Assembly (NCBI RefSeq): GCF_000247815.1
Contig: NC_021673.1
Span: forward strand, 46,870,081 to 46,934,080
Reading direction: 5' to 3'
Source of the DNA: Ficedula albicollis
Taxonomy: Eukaryota > Chordata > Aves > Passeriformes > Muscicapidae
Length of the DNA stretch: 64,000 nt
Positions within the stretch are counted from its first letter, which is position 1. Every line of letters begins with the position of its first letter. Below are positions 62,531 through 64,000 of this stretch, in pieces. Both the position numbers and the translations under genes were made by a program. The notes under the pieces are model-generated. The model did not search any database. It was not told the DNA's origin and saw only the letters and a program-made list of their open reading frames with translations.

Positions 62531-63045
62531 GAATCATAGAATCATTTTATTTGGAAAAGACCTCTAAGATTGAGACCAGCCATTAACCTAACACTGTCAG
62601 GTCCATCACGTCCCTATCTATGCATCTTTTAAATACCTGCAGGGATGATGACTCATCCACTTTCCTGGGCAGCCTGTTCCAATGCTTTACAACTCTTTCA
62701 ATTAAGAAGTTTTTCCAAATATCCAATTTAAACATCCTCTGGTGCAACTTGATGCTATTTCCCCTTGTCCTATTGCTTGGTACTTGGGAGAAGAGGCCAA
62801 CTCCCTCCTGATTACATTCTCCTTTCAGAAGTTGTTGAGAGTGACAAGGACTCCCCTGAATCTCGTTTTCTCCAGGCAAAACAATCCCAGCTCCCCCAGC
62901 CACCCCCAGTCAGACTTGTGCTCCAGACCCTTCCCCAGCTTCATTGCCCATCTCTGGACACGCTCCAGCACCTCAATGTCTTTCTTGTAGTGAGGGGGCC
63001 AAACTGAGCACAGTATTTAATGTGTTGGCCTCAGGGCTGTGCCAT
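62531..63045 (-). mobile_element. CR1 LINE 3' portion with ORF2 C-terminus and 3' tail (antisense)
   Basis: The + strand begins GAATCATAGAATCATTTTAT, the reverse complement of a CR1 3' tail. It continues through CCTGGGCAGCCTGTTCCAAT, CCCCTTGTCCTATTGCTTGG and CATCTCTGGACACGCTCCAG to GGGGCCAAACTGAGCACAG. The minus-strand frame 62903-62583 carries the CR1 ORF2 end: SNRTRGNSIKLHQRMFKLD, then WKNFLIERVVKHWNRLPRKV, then SLQVFKRCIDRDV. This lies beyond the reverse-transcriptase catalytic motifs, so the copy is inert. It is the longest CR1 piece in the window, with an intact 3' end and a 5' truncation near 63045. Confidence 0.93.
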
Positions 63046-64000
63046 AGCACAAGCACTTCAGCACATGGTACAAGTTAAACTTCGTGGAGTGGTGGCAGTA
63101 ACTGCCAGCAGAGTTATCTGATCACCAGAATAAACATATAGCTGTGAAGACCCTGTCTAAGCACATAGTGCTCAATGTACCCTGCTACATCTCATCTAAC
63201 AGCCAAGCTTCTGTCTGCATAAAACAGCTCAGTCCATGTGCAATGCCTTCAACATTACTTCAACAATTAACTTTTACATGTTAATTATCAGTTTTTACTG
63301 TCATCAGTCTGCTTCATTACAGCTTTTTGCTCAGACTTTCATTGCTCAAGTCTTAGTAAGTCACATACTTCTCTTTTTGTGGATGAGAAGGTAAGCAGCA
63401 TGTCTAGATCACTTAGAGTGTGCATTAGGTAAGGAGTCCCAGGGGGGATTATTGCTTTGCTACTGCCATCTCCACTGAAAGATAAAGATGAGCAGAAGTT
63501 CAGGCAAAACACAATTTTATGATGTTTTGAGCAGCTAAGCCTCAAAAGGTCTGCAAAACGCTTCCGGGCAGAATACAGATGGGTGACCACACCATCACCT
63601 CAGAGGGATTCTGAGCTGTTCAGTGTCATTTTCTGAGGTATGTCAGACTGCAAGAAGGAAATTCCTGTAAGAGTGTGAATAGTGATTAATTAGATACCCT
63701 CTTGCTCTGCCATATCAAACCAACATGAGAATCCCCAAAAAATTTTGAGACTGAAGGATGGGGCAGCTTAGCAGTAAAAAAATGTATTGCTTTAAAAATG
63801 TTTTATTTTCATTATACATGGATTTTTTTAGAGGTATCCCACTGAAATTCACTAAAATCCACTACTCCAGGTTTACACCACTGGGATCAAAATCTGACCC
63901 CCCCCATAGGGTGGGTTCATTAAGGTATCTGTAATCCAGCAATGTAAGAGGCCTTCATGTCAATAATTCTTCAGTATCAGCTTTTTGAAACATTCCAGGG
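63046..64000. other. Unique non-coding DNA, nothing recognised
   Basis: No gene, RNA or transposon recognised. A run of C lies near 63899-63906. Confidence 0.5.

Noticed and set aside
1..64000. CRISPR arrays, bacterial operons, tRNA or rRNA genes, endogenous retroviral LTR pairs
   Set aside because: None seen. The only regular arrays are simple or minisatellite repeats without spacers, and no cloverleaf-forming sequence or paired long terminal repeats were recognised by reading.

Overview
The window looks like nuclear DNA of a bird. The main evidence is several 5'-truncated CR1 LINE tails, three of them carrying or retaining the GAATCATAGAATCA-type 3' end and GGTTGGAAGGGACCT-like sequence typical of avian CR1. 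There is also one ancient MIR/CORE-type SINE, overall repeat content is low, and simple-sequence tracts are scattered. I found no convincing protein-coding gene, no tRNA or rRNA, no CRISPR array and no bacterial-type operon. Nearly all open frames are short, start at GTG/CTG/TTG as often as ATG, overlap on both strands and have no recognisable domain. The exceptions with a clear origin are fragments of CR1 ORF2 and frames created by a minisatellite. The stretch is best read as intergenic or deep intronic.

Layout. Positions 1-22,000 are mostly unique A+T-rich sequence with a CR1 scrap (about 751-900), a decayed antisense MIR-like SINE (about 4615-4775), an 89-bp tandem duplication (7024-7200) and small microsatellites. 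Positions 22,000-26,000 hold four independent 60-75-bp tandem duplications and another CR1 tail (about 24413-24490). Positions 29,800-31,050 form a striking G-rich block: a 55-base run of G (29874-29928), three consensus AP-1 motifs around it, then a GC-rich segment leading into 59 apparently perfect copies of a 13-bp purine-rich minisatellite (30272-31041). Positions 31,700-35,010 hold three more short tandem duplications, one of which contains a long hairpin (34867-34909). Positions 35,290-35,900 form a weak CpG-rich segment with two AP-1 sites one helical turn apart, the best candidate regulatory element here. A CR1 with a readable ORF2 C-terminal remnant lies at about 41,020-41,410.

Positions 45,449-50,772 contain two large, almost identical head-to-tail duplications of 588 and 1103 bp. 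A last, longer CR1 tail occupies about 62,531-63,045.

There are no genes to tie together, so the notable theme is structural. Twelve head-to-tail duplications occur in 64 kb (ten with a 55-89-bp period, two larger), each present as two copies and nearly identical, alongside a perfectly homogeneous minisatellite and an extreme poly-G tract. This could reflect a locally duplication-prone region, very young polymorphic alleles, or in the largest cases assembly artefacts. I do not see a previously undescribed multi-gene system.
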